Of a DNA stretch of 64,000 nucleotides, positions 36,069-47,423 are shown in pieces. The notes below the pieces were generated by a model. The model worked only from the letters and a program-made list of their open reading frames with translations, had not been told where the DNA came from and ran no database searches. The stretch comes from Mycoplasma miroungigenitalium (GTDB lineage Bacteria > Bacillota_I > Bacilli_A > Mycoplasmatales > Metamycoplasmataceae), in contig NZ_CP053096.1 in the NCBI RefSeq assembly GCF_013008635.1, positions 744,001 through 808,000 of the forward strand, given 5' to 3'. The position numbers and the translations under genes are program-made. Numbering within the stretch: the stretch's first letter is position 1; each line of letters opens with the position of its first letter.

Positions 36069-38406
36069 AGATAATACAAAAGTTATTTCTTTTAGCCAAT
36101 TCAAAACATATTACACAAGTCAACCTTATTTCATTTGATCTGAAAAGGACTCAGAAGGGAATTCAATCATTCCCAATGTTGACATTAACGGTTTCAAATT
36201 GTTTTTAGATTCTGCGATTGATTCTTCATCAGATAACGAGCCATTACATCAGTTCGATTTTTTAAAAGAACTTAATGATGATGAAGAAGAATCTTATTAC
36301 GATAATAAATATTTAAGTGACATGGCCAAAAGCTTTTTTACTAGTGAGTGAAATTACAAAATGGAAAATCAGAACATGTTCACAACGGCATATAAACAAG
36401 CTTGTGATTATTTGATTAAATACCATGGAGATAATTTATCGACATCTTATATGCAAAGAGTTTTTCCGGTTACTCAGCTACATTTAGCTGATGAATTTTT
36501 AAATGATTTTTTTGTAGATAAGAACAAAACATTACTATTAGATCCAACATTTTGTTATCTAGCAAAAAAAGGTGACGCTAATTTTGTTGTTAAAGCAACT
36601 TGCTTCGCATATTGTAAAGAACATTGCACTTTATATTTTCAAAAAATGAAAAGCTCTACTAATATAGATGATTATCTAAAAGCTTATTTTACTTATAATG
36701 TTGCTCTAAAATCTGGTATTAAAATTAATAACATAAAATTCGTTATTTTTGATTTCGATAACGATAAAAAAGGAAGAATTACATTTCGCACAGTTGATGG
36801 GTCTTTTTCGAGCGCTAGCGCTTCTTCAGTTAAAAGAGAAGGAATAAGTTTAACTAAAGACACAAATAAATTGATTGTTCGTGATTTAATTAATTCTGGA
36901 TTAGCCCATTCGCAGTCGAATTATGAAGGAGTGAAGGCAAGCGTTTATAATTCATTTAAACTAGGATTTGTTTTTGATAACCCGAAATCCAAAGACGTTA
37001 CAATATTTTCAACTAAAATTCTAGATAATATCAAAAATAATGAATTGTTTATCCCAGATCTTACCGTTAATTTAAAAGAAGCTAAATATGAAGAATTTGA
37101 CCAATCTATTTCAAAAATAATTGATGCAAGTAAAATTACTAAACCTGTTTATTCAATAAAACAAAATGGTGAATTGATTTTCGATTTATCTACCGATTCG
37201 ACCGGTTGAGGTAAGAATAAAGAGTTGAATACAATTAAAAATCTATATTTAGGACCGCACTATGTTTATTCATCAGGCAATGGTGGCACAGGTAATTCAT
37301 TAAAGATATTAGACCAAAATCATATTGATAAACACAAATTTATTGTCGATAAGTTATATAGCTTTCCGAATTATTTCACAAATAAAGCTCTAGAATTAAT
37401 CAGTGAATTAATGATTAAGGATTTGAAAATTGTCTGATATGACTATGAAGGAGTTAGCTCGTTAATTCCAATTTTTGATGGGCTTAAATCGTGAAGGCAA
37501 GTTCCTCATCAAGTTTCTGTGATTATTACACAAAATGGTCAGGTTGTTTCAGAAGAAGATGTTATTAAAGACCCCAAGAACTTAGAACTTATAGATTTAG
37601 TCGATGTAATAATTAGAGTTCATAGTTCAGCAGATAAATATGTTGTTTTCAATAAAAATTACGAAAACACAAGAAACTTAGAAATCAGAGACTTGGTCAA
37701 ACAGCGTTATGATAATTTTGACCAAAATAATACCGCTGATGTTGAATTTGTAAATCAAATGAGAGCACGTGGATTTGATTCGTGGTTAGATTTTGAAATT
37801 TTAGTTAAACATATTTATGATAATACATTCGATTTATTAGAGTGTTTTACAACCAAAACTGATATAACAGATCAAGTGTTTTATGTCTCACAATATATAA
37901 AATATAACGAGTATCACAAACCGTCATTCAAATTAAATCTTAAAGAATTTGAAGGAAATCTAGATGATTATAAAAAAATCTGCGACAAATATCGTCGCAA
38001 CACGTTTGCTGATAAAGAATTAAAAACTATTCGAATAATGGAACTACTTGGTTACACAAGTATTAAAAAACTTGAAAAATTAATCACTAAAAGTGGTTAT
38101 CAATATCGTTGAAAAATTAAAGAGTATGCCGGATTAGAAATCAAAAATGGTTCTATGGCACTAGAGCTAGCCGTAAACAGAAATGCCAATTGCACCAAAG
38201 ATAATGAGTGAGCTGCTAAGGTCGAAAAATTAAAAGAGTATTGTCACAATGACGTTGTTGCAATGATTGTTGTTTACGAATTCATCCTAGGCTTTATTGC
38301 GGATGTATTTCCAGAGATTTACGGTTTTGAGTTTGAATTAAATAAAAATGAGAAATTGGCAGTTGATTTTGATAGTAAAAAACTTATTAAAGTATCAATT
38401 AAATAA
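36037..38406 (+). CDS. DUF2779 domain protein (putative nuclease)
   Basis: 789 aa. Start ATG 36037 is 32 bases inside the previous gene after TTTGGAGATG. The C-terminal part has the DUF2779 hallmark WYDYEGVSSLIPIFDGLKSW, here with DYE in place of the usual DFE, followed by RQVPHQVSVIITQNG. This resembles a DEDD-type exonuclease core. Further on, a NDVVAMIVVYEF stretch may supply another acidic residue. The N-terminal half (FSQFKTYYTSQPYFIW) resembles Cas4/RecB-like regions of the family. Coupled with the YqaJ-like gene, it may form one nucleic-acid processing unit. Confidence 0.75.
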
Positions 38407-38422
38407 TTAAGATGGAAGTATT

Positions 38423-38881
38423 ATGAACAAGTATGAAAAAATTTTTATAACAACCACAGACACTGTTTGTGGTATCGGCGGACCAATTAGTGAAGAAACT
38501 TTGGAAACTATTTATGAGCTTAAACAACGTCCGGCTCATAAAAAAATAATGATTTTAGTTGGTTCATTGGAGCAAGCTCAAAAATTCAAGGAATGAAACG
38601 AAGAAGCAAATAATGTAGCATTGAAGTTTTGACCTGGTGCAGTAAGTATTGTTGTCAATAATCAAGGTTTCAGAATGCCGAATCATCCAAAACTTAATGA
38701 GTTCTTATTAAAAAATGGTCCAATGTATGTTACAAGTGCCAATATTTCGGGTCAAGAACCAATTCAGATTAATCAAGCTAAAATTGTTTTCCCTCAAATA
38801 ACAAATGTTTTTAATTTTGGTCAAGTTTCAGGTAAAGCAAGTCGAATTTATAATGTTGATTCCAAAGAGTGAATAAGATAA
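38423..38881 (+). CDS. tsaC: Threonylcarbamoyl-AMP synthase (short form)
   Basis: 152 aa, shorter than most TsaC/YrdC proteins. Makes the threonylcarbamoyl adenylate used for t6A in ANN-decoding tRNAs. YrdC-domain motifs: TTDTVCGIGGPI near the N-terminus, LKQRPAHKKIMILV, FWPGAVSIVV and MYVTSANISGQEP. TGA Trp codons are present. Third gene of the operon with the two nuclease genes, 16 bases after the DUF2779 stop. Confidence 0.9.
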
Positions 38882-38886
38882 TTTTA

Positions 38887-38911
38887 ATGTGAGTTAAACT
38901 CACATTTTTTT
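38887..38911 (+). terminator. Terminator of the nuclease-tsaC operon
   Basis: Hairpin ATGTGAGT / ACTCACAT with seven T, immediately after the tsaC stop. Confidence 0.85.
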
Positions 38912-38942
38912 AAAAAAAATAACACCAGATTTTGGTGTTATT
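38912..38942 (-). terminator. Terminator of rpsF-ssb-rpsR
   Basis: Hairpin AATAACACCA / TGGTGTTATT; on the minus strand eight T follow. Confidence 0.85.
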
Positions 38943-38953
38943 AACTAAAAATA

Positions 38954-39223
38954 TTAGTGTGTAGGGTTGTTTACAACACGTACACGTTCTTTAGCGTAAG
39001 GCATTAGAGCCATGAAACGAGCTCTTTTGATTGCCATTGCAACTTTTCTTTGGTCTTTTGCTGATAATCCTGTTAAAGCACGCGGTTTAATTTGACCTGT
39101 GTTTGTAACGAATTTATTTAGCAATTCAATATCTTTGTAATCAATGTAATTTAGGTTTAAGTCAGCGATTAAGCTTCTACGACGTCTGTTGAAAGCAGGT
39201 TTTTTTGAACGGAATTTTGCCAT
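38954..39223 (-). CDS. rpsR: 30S ribosomal protein S18
   Basis: 89 aa, full length. Conserved [19 protein letters not shown] and the [20 protein letters not shown] core, basic N-terminus AFNRRRRS. S18 binds S6 on the 30S platform; the genes sit together with ssb between them, the usual bacterial order. Confidence 0.98.
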   Translation of the reverse strand: MAKFRSKKPAFNRRRRSLIADLNLNYIDYKDIELLNKFVTNTGQIKPRALTGLSAKDQRKVAMAIKRARFMALMPYAKERVRVVNNPTH

Positions 39224-39231
39224 TTTAGTTC

Positions 39232-39744
39232 CTATTGTAAATCGTCATCTTCATCAAATACGGCAAAGTTATGTTTTGCTTCATTAGCGTTAGATGTTGG
39301 TGTATTAAATACCTGTGTATCTGTAGCGCTATAATTTGATGTAGGTTTTGATGATCCACTAAATGTAGTTTGATTTCTTTGAGGATTAAATGAATTATCG
39401 ATGTTTGAAGTATCTGCTGCTCTTCTTTCACGTTGTTGACGAGATTCCAAAGAGTTAATTGTTTCAACTGTAACTTCATAGGTTCTAACAACTCCATTTT
39501 GGCCATTGTATGAACCTGTCGTAAATGAACCTTCAATAGACACTAACGATCCTTTTGTCAAGTATTTTGACATAAAATCAGCGGTGGCTCTTCAGGCTAC
39601 TAATGGTATAAAATCTGTAATTGGTTCGGTTGAATTTGTTCTTCTTGTAACTGCGACAGAAGTTCTACATCAATTAACGCCACTAGGGGTAGTAAAACCT
39701 CTAATATCGTTAGCGATTCTTCCAACCAGTAATACTTTATTCAT
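39232..39744 (-). CDS. ssb: Single-stranded DNA-binding protein
   Basis: 170 aa. OB-fold start [14 protein letters not shown], then [21 protein letters not shown] and [21 protein letters not shown] Gln/Ser/Asn-rich linker leads to an acidic tip [10 protein letters not shown]; the usual DxDIPF-type end is thus altered to DDDLQ, which may change partner binding. Start after GAGGAAAT. Middle gene of rpsF-ssb-rpsR. Confidence 0.96.
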
Positions 39745-39768
39745 ATTTCCTCATTTCTAATTGGTTAA

Positions 39769-40194
39769 TTATTCAGCTTTTTCAGCTTTTGGTGTTCTAG
39801 GTTTTCTTTCAACTTTTGATTCTGCATCGTAAGATTTTTTGAAAGGTCTTCTTTCAGATTTTTCGGCTGGATTATAAACTTTTTTGCCAGCTCAAGTCTT
39901 TCTTTCTTTGCCTAAACCTTTTTCTGTATCTAAATTGATAACTAATTGTCTTCAAATTTCTTTAGAGATATTTGAACGACGAACGAATTCAGCCACTAAT
40001 GAAGCTTCTCCGTTTAGTTGAATTAAAAGATATTGTCCTTGTGTTGAATGGTTTACTGGATAAGCTAGAGTTGTGTTTTCTAGTTTTTCTGCCTTAATGA
40101 TGTTTGATTTTCCAAAGACACTTTCAACTAACTCGAATCCAATTTCGTGGTTAGCTTTAGGATCTAGGAGCATCATAATTTCATATTTATGCAT
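39769..40194 (-). CDS. rpsF: 30S ribosomal protein S6
   Basis: 141 aa. Start MHKYEIMMLLDPKA is typical; core ENTTLAYPVNHSTQGQYLLI. A basic, Lys/Glu-rich C-terminal extension (RRPFKKSYDAESKVERKPRT) goes beyond the ~95-residue core, as often in mycoplasmas. Ribosome-binding site AAGGAGG is strong and lies in a hairpin-capable leader. Confidence 0.96.
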
Positions 40195-40250
40195 TTTATC
40201 CTCCTTATGGACATCTGGGTCATACGACCAAGGAGTAATTAATATTTACT
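40195..40250 (-). promoter_or_regulatory. Structured leader of rpsF, candidate autoregulatory site
   Basis: In the ~56-base leader GGTC / GACC form a small hairpin (40218-40229) flanked by CCTT and AAGG (40203-40206 with 40230-40233), the latter being part of the ribosome-binding site. Closing this stem would hide the Shine-Dalgarno. S6:S18 leaders in many bacteria bind their own products; the known CCG-type consensus is not obvious here. Confidence 0.35.
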
Positions 40251-40257
40251 CATGGTT

Positions 40258-40263
40258 ATTATA
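40258..40263 (-). promoter_or_regulatory. -10 box of the rpsF operon
   Basis: TATAAT on the minus strand, 63 bases upstream of the rpsF ATG. Confidence 0.5.
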
Positions 40264-40514
40264 TATTAAGATTTAAAAAAACAAAATCAATATTATTAAT
40301 TAATATTTTCGATGTAAATAATAGATTTTTATACGTTCCGAATCTAAATTTTCTATACACTTATTTGAGTTATTTTTCAGTGTTTTTTGTAAAAATACTG
40401 ACTGTTTAATATGGTTGAAACGTAAAATCATTAAAATGCAATTCTATTTAAATTTATAAGCTTTTTTTAGCAAACTTAATATACAAAGTTAAATTATGTG
40501 GTAAATTTAATATT

Positions 40515-42326
40515 ATGAGTAAATTAGTTATTGTTGAATCGCCAAATAAAGTGGCAACCATAAAAAAATATTTAGGAGATGATTTTGATGTTCTAGCATC
40601 AGTTGGCCATATTGCTAAACTTTCAACCAGAACAATTGGCAATACAATCATGGGTATTAAGATTGATGAATGAGAACCTGTATATGTGATTGATTCTACA
40701 AAAAAAAGCACTGTTAAAAAACTTAAGTCAGCCGTTAAAAAAGCTGATGAGGTTTTCATTGCAACTGACCCTGACCGAGAAGGAGAAGCTATCGGAGATC
40801 ACTTGGTTAAGTATTTAGACATTCAGGATAAATACTCTCGTATTAAATACAATGAAATAACCAAAGATGCAATTTTAAAAGCTATTTCACACCCAGGAAA
40901 ACTTGATGAAGCATTAATCGATGCCCAAAAAGCACGTCGTATGTTGGATAGAATTATTGGTTTCAAACTAAGCAAATTAATGAAACAAAAACTTTCTAAC
41001 TCTCCGACAAAACCATCAGCTGGTAGAGTTCAATCGATAGCATTGAAATTAATTGTTGATAGAGAAAAATTAATTGAAGCTTTTATTCCAAGAGATTATC
41101 ATAAAGCTTGTGCTTACATCAATGAAAATTTCAAGGCAGATTATTACAATGATAGTAACCCAAGCGGTGAAAAAGATTGAATTTATCCAGAAGAAAAGGA
41201 TGAAATATCTGAAAAAATATTTGCACAACCAAATTCATTAGTTGTTGAAAGCATAAAAGAAACAAGAAAAAAAATGGGCGCTATAACACCATTAAAACAA
41301 GCTGTTTTATATAAAAAATCACCTTTTTCTTCGCAATCAACACAAAGAGCAGCTCAAAATTTATATGAAGGATATGGAGATGGCGGTTTAATTAGTTATC
41401 CACGTACAGATTCGACTAGATTAAGTCAATATTTTATAGATAACGCACGTAAATATATTAAAATTAAATATGGTAAAGAATATGTTTCAGAGGAAATCAA
41501 AGGTTTTTCGGGTGATCAAGACGCCCACGAAGCTATTAGACCTACAGACATTACATTAACTCCTGAAGAAGCAAAAAATAAGTTTAAATTAAATAATTAT
41601 GACTACCAAGTTTATAAATTAATTTATGAACACACACTACAAGCATTAATTAATGTACCTATTAGAATGTCTAAAGCTTATGTTTTTGATAAACAAGGTT
41701 TGAAATTTAGATTAACAACCTCTAAAATTTTGTTTAATGGTTATTACGTAGTTAAAGGTGAACGCGAAGAAGTTGAAGATCCTAATTACAGTGAAGGTCA
41801 AGTGATTTCGGTTGAGAAATTTGAAGTAACCGATCACCAAACAAACCCACCTTCAAGATATAGTGAAGGTTCATTGATCGAAGCTTTGGATAATATAAAA
41901 GTTGGACGTCCCTCAACATTTGCTTCAACAGTAAAAATTGTTCTAGATCGTGAATATGCTGAAAATATTAACGGGGCTCTACATCCTACTGAATTTGGTC
42001 GTATCGTTATGGACAAATTAACTGAATCATTCCCAAAAATAATCGAGGAAGGTTACACTGCTCAAGTTGAAGAAGAGTTGGACTTAATCGCTCAGAGCAA
42101 AGTTGATTTGAAACCGGTTATGCAAGAGTTTTGAGACAACTTCAATAGAGTTTATGATGAAGCTGAAAAAACAATGGAACACACAACAATTTCATACGAA
42201 TTTGCTAACGAAAAATGTCCACAAGATGGAGCGGAACTTATCATTAGAAAAAACAGATATGGCAATAAATTCATTGGTTGTCCCAATTTCCCAAAATGTA
42301 AATTCGCTAAGAATTACGAAAAATAA
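40515..42326 (+). CDS. topA: DNA topoisomerase I
   Basis: 603 aa. Type IA enzyme relaxing negative supercoils. Toprim domain: [18 protein letters not shown] and [12 protein letters not shown]; active-site Tyr 295 in [26 protein letters not shown] and [10 protein letters not shown]. Only one C-terminal zinc-finger unit (CPQDGAEL...GCPNFPKC) is present, whereas larger homologues have several. No ribosome-binding site is visible before ATG 40515. Confidence 0.97.
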
Positions 42327-42360
42327 TTTACCAAAACACTCATTTTTGTTTTGTTTTAGG

Positions 42361-42406
42361 AAAAATAACGACTAATTTAGTTAAATTATTAGTTGTTATT
42401 TTTTTA
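42361..42406 (+). terminator. Terminator of topA
   Basis: Arms AATAACGACTAAT / ATTAGTTGTTATT (one mismatch or wobble) with seven T. Confidence 0.85.
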
Positions 42407-42473
42407 TTAAGATTTAATTATTAGTTTAAAATTCAAATGTTTAGTATTAAATGTATGATCAAGGAAATAGAAA

Positions 42474-45326
42474 ATGATAAAGAAAATTAAGAAATTATTT
42501 TTTTCTAAATGATTATTACCATTGGTATCAACTTTACCTTTGGGTGTTATTTCTGCCAGTTTTTCTCATGATCAAACTGATATTTTGCCACCTAAAACAT
42601 TGGAAGAACTAAGAAAAGCCAATCCATATCAATTGTCTAAACTTAAACGTTTTGATTCAAGAGATTATGGCATTGTAACATCTGTTAAAAATCAAGAAAG
42701 TCAAGACATTTGTTGATCTTATGCGCAAATGTCGGCAGCTGAAACTAATATTCTATTAAAAGGGTTATATGTAAATCAAGATGATAAGGAACTCGATTTG
42801 AATGAAAAGAATTTTGCTTATTATCATAAAAATCGTGGTCGCAACATTGATTACACAGGATTAACAACCGACGATATTACCAAGAATGTGAAGTGAGACA
42901 GCGCAGAACATTCTTTATTATCTGGATTGACACTATTTAATTGAAACAGTCCAATCATTCAAGTTGATTCAAAAAATGATTTATTCAACGAAAAAAACCA
43001 AGAACCTATTGCTAAAATTACTGATTTAATTCAACTGGATAGAGATAACATTTCTGATATTAAAATGGCAGTAGCCAAATATGGATCAGCAACTATAAGC
43101 TGAAAAGGTTTGGGTGAAACAGGAAAATTTATAAATCACAATGATACCGATACAGACCATGTTAGCACAATTATTGGTTGAGATGATGACGTTGCAAAGG
43201 AGAATTTCTCTCAGCAACCAATTAAAAACGGTGCGTGAATAATTAAAAATTCATGAGGCACACATTTTCACGATCAGGGTTTTGCATATATTTCTTATGA
43301 ATTGCCTATTCGTAAAGTTTACTCTTATAATTACGTGTCTAGTTCTAAATACGATAATTTATATCACTATGACGGTATGAGTTTAGGCGTTGAATCTCCA
43401 AACGGCGAAAAAATATCTAAAGCAGCTAATATCTTCCCTGTTTTGAATAATTTACCAGACAGGAAAGAGTATTTAAAAGCAATTAATGTTGCATTTCAGT
43501 CGTATGACGAAAAACCAAGTGAGTTCGATGTTTCAGTTAAGATTTATAACAATATAAAAGCCAATAAAGCGAATCCTAAAGATTCTATAAATAACCCTAT
43601 TGATGAATCGAAATTAGTTGTGGAACAAACAAAACATTTTAGGCACGGTGGTGTGAGAACTATTGAATTAGATAAAGAAATAGAATTGGTTCAGGGTCAG
43701 TATTTCAGTGTTGTCGTTGAGGTTAAAAATAGTGCGAATAATGCTGTAATTCTGTGGTCTAATGAAAAATCAACAAATGACTTGTCATACTATTATTTAA
43801 ACGGAAAATGAGAAAATGGTTTAATTGGTGCAAACGATAATTACAGCGCCAGAATTAAAGCTTATACGGTCAATAAAGCAATTCTTAATACTTCTGTTGT
43901 AAAGGACCTTAAATATTCAAGAGTGTTATTAGAACAAAATGTATTGAGACATAATAAAGATACATTCAAATCTATTCCAAAAGTATATTATGGTGGTAAA
44001 TTATTAAGATACAAATATGATTATGATTTCACTGTTGAGGAACATCTTTATGGAAATAAAGGGTCAAATTATCATGATAATAATATTATTGGATATGGTG
44101 TAGTTAAAGTTAAAGGTCTTGGAGAATATGGCGGAGGAAACGAAAATTATTACGGTATAAAAGTTGGTTTAAACCCAGATTTAACTAATATTCCAAATTC
44201 AATATTTGATTACGAGAATAAAATCTTGTATATTCAAACAGATAAAAATATAGATAAATTTGGAGATTTAAATTTAACTAAATTCGGGTTATGATGAAGC
44301 AATCCAGACCAGAAAATACATGACGGTTTCAACACTGAACAAATACTGAAATATACAGGCGCCGATGTATACAATCTCCGTCAAACTTATTTCAGAACTG
44401 TTTTAGTCAAAAATGCACCCTTACCAATAGTTAAAGAAATTGATCAAAGTTTTAACGCTCTATGGTTAGAGTTTAGAGATGTTGATAAGATTAAATCGAG
44501 TGTTATTCCAATTAATATTTCTAATGCTAATATTATTTTAGAAAATAATTCATTTGAATATGTAAATAAAGAATTGACACCTAAAGTGAGTATTGAATTA
44601 AATGGGTTAATTTTAACTAGAAACACTGATTTTATAGTAGAGTATGAAAATAATAAGAATGCAGGTATTGGAACAATAAAGATAATAGGCATAGGTAAAT
44701 TTGAAGGTGTTATTTATAAAAATTTTACGATAAATAAGTCCACTCCATACTTATTTTATGTTGCTGTAAATAAAAATTTTATCACAGCTAAAAATGATTT
44801 AGATTTACCGGTAATATTTGAATTTTATTCAGATTCTGATGCAAAAAATAAGATTAGTCAAGAGGATATTAATAAACTAGACGAATTTTATATTCGAGCT
44901 CGAATCGAGCCTACCGAAAACACAAATATTTATATAAGTAATTTATTGCATATTGAAAAAATAGTGTACCCACTAATTGTGAAGCCAAATTTAAATGATT
45001 CCATACAAAATAGTGAATCAAAAGAAGGTAATTCGATTCCTAATAAAGAAGTGACTGATAATCCAAATAAACAAAACGATGTGTCACATGTTAAACAAAA
45101 CAATAATAACAAAGTAAATATCATTGAGATTAGCGACGGTGATAAAAACAAACAGCGACCTAAGAATAGTAATCGTCATGTTTTGGAAATTAAACAAAAA
45201 AAGGTTCAAAAAAAGTTTAATAAAAACACAATTATAATCACATCTAGCGCTATCAGTTTAATAATTTTAGTCTTACTTTTTATTACAATTTATCTCAAAA
45301 CTAAAGCTAAAAACAATCGTAAATAG
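42474..45326 (+). CDS. Secreted membrane-anchored papain-family (C1) cysteine protease
   Basis: 950 aa. N-terminal signal (KKLFFSKWLLPLVSTLPLGV) without a lipobox; next a C1 peptidase core: VTSVKNQESQDICWSYAQMS with catalytic Cys 80 and oxyanion Gln, DTDHVSTIIGWDDD with His 229, and WIIKNSWGTHF with Asn 259. Downstream beta-rich segments include an MBG/Ig-like unit (NKNAGIGTIKIIGIGKFEG). An Asn/Lys-rich spacer precedes a C-terminal membrane helix (IIITSSAISLIILVLLFITI) and basic tail KTKAKNNRK. So the protease faces outside, held at its C-terminus. The prodomain usual in papain proteins is absent. It stands directly before a transporter operon, suggesting peptide supply. Confidence 0.9.
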
Positions 45327-45348
45327 CTAATTGCGGTTGTTTTTTTGT
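45312..45348 (+). terminator. Terminator of the C1 protease gene
   Basis: AACAATCG / CGGTTGTT (one G-T pair) with seven T; the left arm lies within the last codons. Confidence 0.75.
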
Positions 45349-45397
45349 TATTTTAAATAAATATTAATATTAAATTGATAATATATTAAATATTTAA

Positions 45398-45403
45398 TAT
45401 AAT
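45398..45403 (+). promoter_or_regulatory. -10 box of the oppB-zip operon
   Basis: TATAAT 23 bases before the ATG at 45427; no clear -35 in the AT-rich sequence. Confidence 0.45.
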
Positions 45404-45426
45404 AACTATATGTAGAAACGGACTAA

Positions 45427-46335
45427 ATGAAATTTCTAAATTATTTAATATACATTTTAAAGAACATAGCAATTAATTTTATAGTCATAGTGCTTGCTAT
45501 GTTATTAATCCATTGAGCATTAGGTTATAGTTTGGTAACGGATTATCAAACTAAATTTGGATTTGAATTTTTGAGAAGTATTTTAAGTTTTAATTATGGG
45601 AATATTGAAGTAAATTCTTCAAGTATTTCTGTTTTTGATGTCTATGTTCCTTACTTTAATTTCACATTATTAGTTGTTTTAATAAGTTTTGCAATAAGCT
45701 TCAATATTGGTTTTGCAATATCATATAAATTAGCAAAAAATAATAAAAATGCAATAACTAGTACTTTAAATATCTTAATTTTTATATTTAGTTCGGTACC
45801 TATATTTATTTTAGGACCGATAGCTATCGGTTTTAATAAATTAGTTGGGTTGCCAAGTATTTATATTGATACTTATTTCAACAGTTTTTGATTAACATTC
45901 TTGTCATTAATTGTTCCAATATTAATTTTAACTATTGTTATTACACCATTAGTGGTCGCAATTAATTATCCTATTCTAAAAGAAATTTTACAAAGTGAAT
46001 ATTACGCTTGATCTCGCGCAAACGGTTTCAGTCAATATAAAATTTTTGTTACTGTGGTTATAAGAAATTGAATCGTAAAAGCGCTTCAAAATATTGTGCT
46101 ATTCTATATTTTCTTAACGACATATGCAATGATTCTTGAACGTTTCTTTTATGCCCCTGGTCAATCGTTTATTTTTCAATATTTAGGCCAGCCACAATAT
46201 TTTAATTTATTAATGTTTTCAATTTTGATTAATATTTCAGTGATTGGCTTGATTAAAGCTGTTTGTGAATTGTCTATTTATTTTTTGGATACATCCAAAA
46301 TAGTTAAAAACTATAGAATTGGAGGTTTAAAATGA
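45427..46335 (+). CDS. OppB/DppB-like ABC transporter permease
   Basis: 302 aa, about six membrane helices. The EAA-type loop contacting the ATPase is visible as EYYAWSRANGFSQYKIF, as in peptide permeases. The extracellular loop after helix 1 is present (SLVTDYQTKFGFEFLRSIL). Its stop overlaps the next start (ATGA). Inferred role: one half of a peptide, or other solute, import channel. Sequence is more divergent than the standard oppB, so substrate is uncertain. Confidence 0.8.
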
Positions 46336-47423
46336 AACAAATAAATAATTTTGATTTTGGTAAACATCCATCCAAACAAGTTGGAACAGTTGTTCCTGTT
46401 TCTTCTAATAGAAGATATTGAAGAAAATTTTTCTCATCAAAACTTTCGATTATTTCTTTAATAGTTTTATTATTGATCTCCATATTCTTAATTTCATCGT
46501 TATTATTTTATAGTGCTAGTTCATATAAAACTATCAATGATGCTTACTCACTTAATTCCGAATTACCTAGTTCATTAAGACCATGAAAAACTTTGATTTT
46601 GCCCGAAAGTGATGAACTTAATGTGTTTCGAGAATTTGCTAAATACAATAAGGATTCAGTATTTATAGATAAAATCATTGACGATAAAGACGGACTGATA
46701 TCTTATTCCGTTACCTTTAACGCATATAAAATATTTGGTGATACTAAACTCCACTTATTAGGAACCAATTCACAAGGTATTGATATTTTCGCTAGATTGA
46801 TTTCAACATTAATTAATTTAATCATAATTTCAGTTTCGGCTGCAGTTATATCTGTATTTTTATCAATTATTTTAGGTTCTTTAACTGCAATCTATTTTAA
46901 AAAATCTATCTCTCAAATTATCGAAAAAATTTTTTCAACGTTTGCTTTGATACCTTATATCTTCATCTCGGTAATCGTCTTTTTATTAGTTAAAAATACC
47001 GTTGTAAATGCAATAATAATTTTTTCTGTAATTTCTACAATAACATTATTTATTAGTTCCTATCAAAAAACATGTGAAATACTAGAAAATGAATTTATCA
47101 ATGCTGATAAATCTGTCGGTTTTAGTAACTTTGATTTACTAATCAGAACAGTTTTTAAACCAGTATTTCTTCATCAATTAATTCAAGCCACCGAACAATT
47201 AAGTTTGATTTTCTTAGCATATACTGCAATATCAATTTTTTCGATTGATACATCAACACTAACCCTTGGTACTGTAATTAAAGAAGCATTAGATTTAATT
47301 TCGATTAATCCTTGATATTTGGTGACTCTATTTGTATTAATAACTGGATTAATGTTTGGATTTAAATTTCTTGCATTCGGTTTGAATAATAGTTATATAA
47401 ATTTTAGGGGGTCAGATGAGTAA
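46332..47423 (+). CDS. OppC/DppC-like ABC transporter permease
   Basis: 363 aa. N-terminal cytosolic part, one helix (LSIISLIVLLLISIFLISSL), a long external loop containing HLLGTNSQGIDIFARLI (the LGTDxxGRD-type OppC signature), then four or five helices and the EAA-like loop EFINADKSVGFSNFDLLIRT. Pairs with the upstream permease. The last eight bases overlap the following lipoprotein gene. No nucleotide-binding subunit gene follows. Confidence 0.8.

Noticed and set aside
45427-47423. Assigning the standard oppB and oppC gene names
   Set aside because: The permeases are divergent and no oppD, oppF or clear oppA accompanies them, so the substrate and orthology are not secure.
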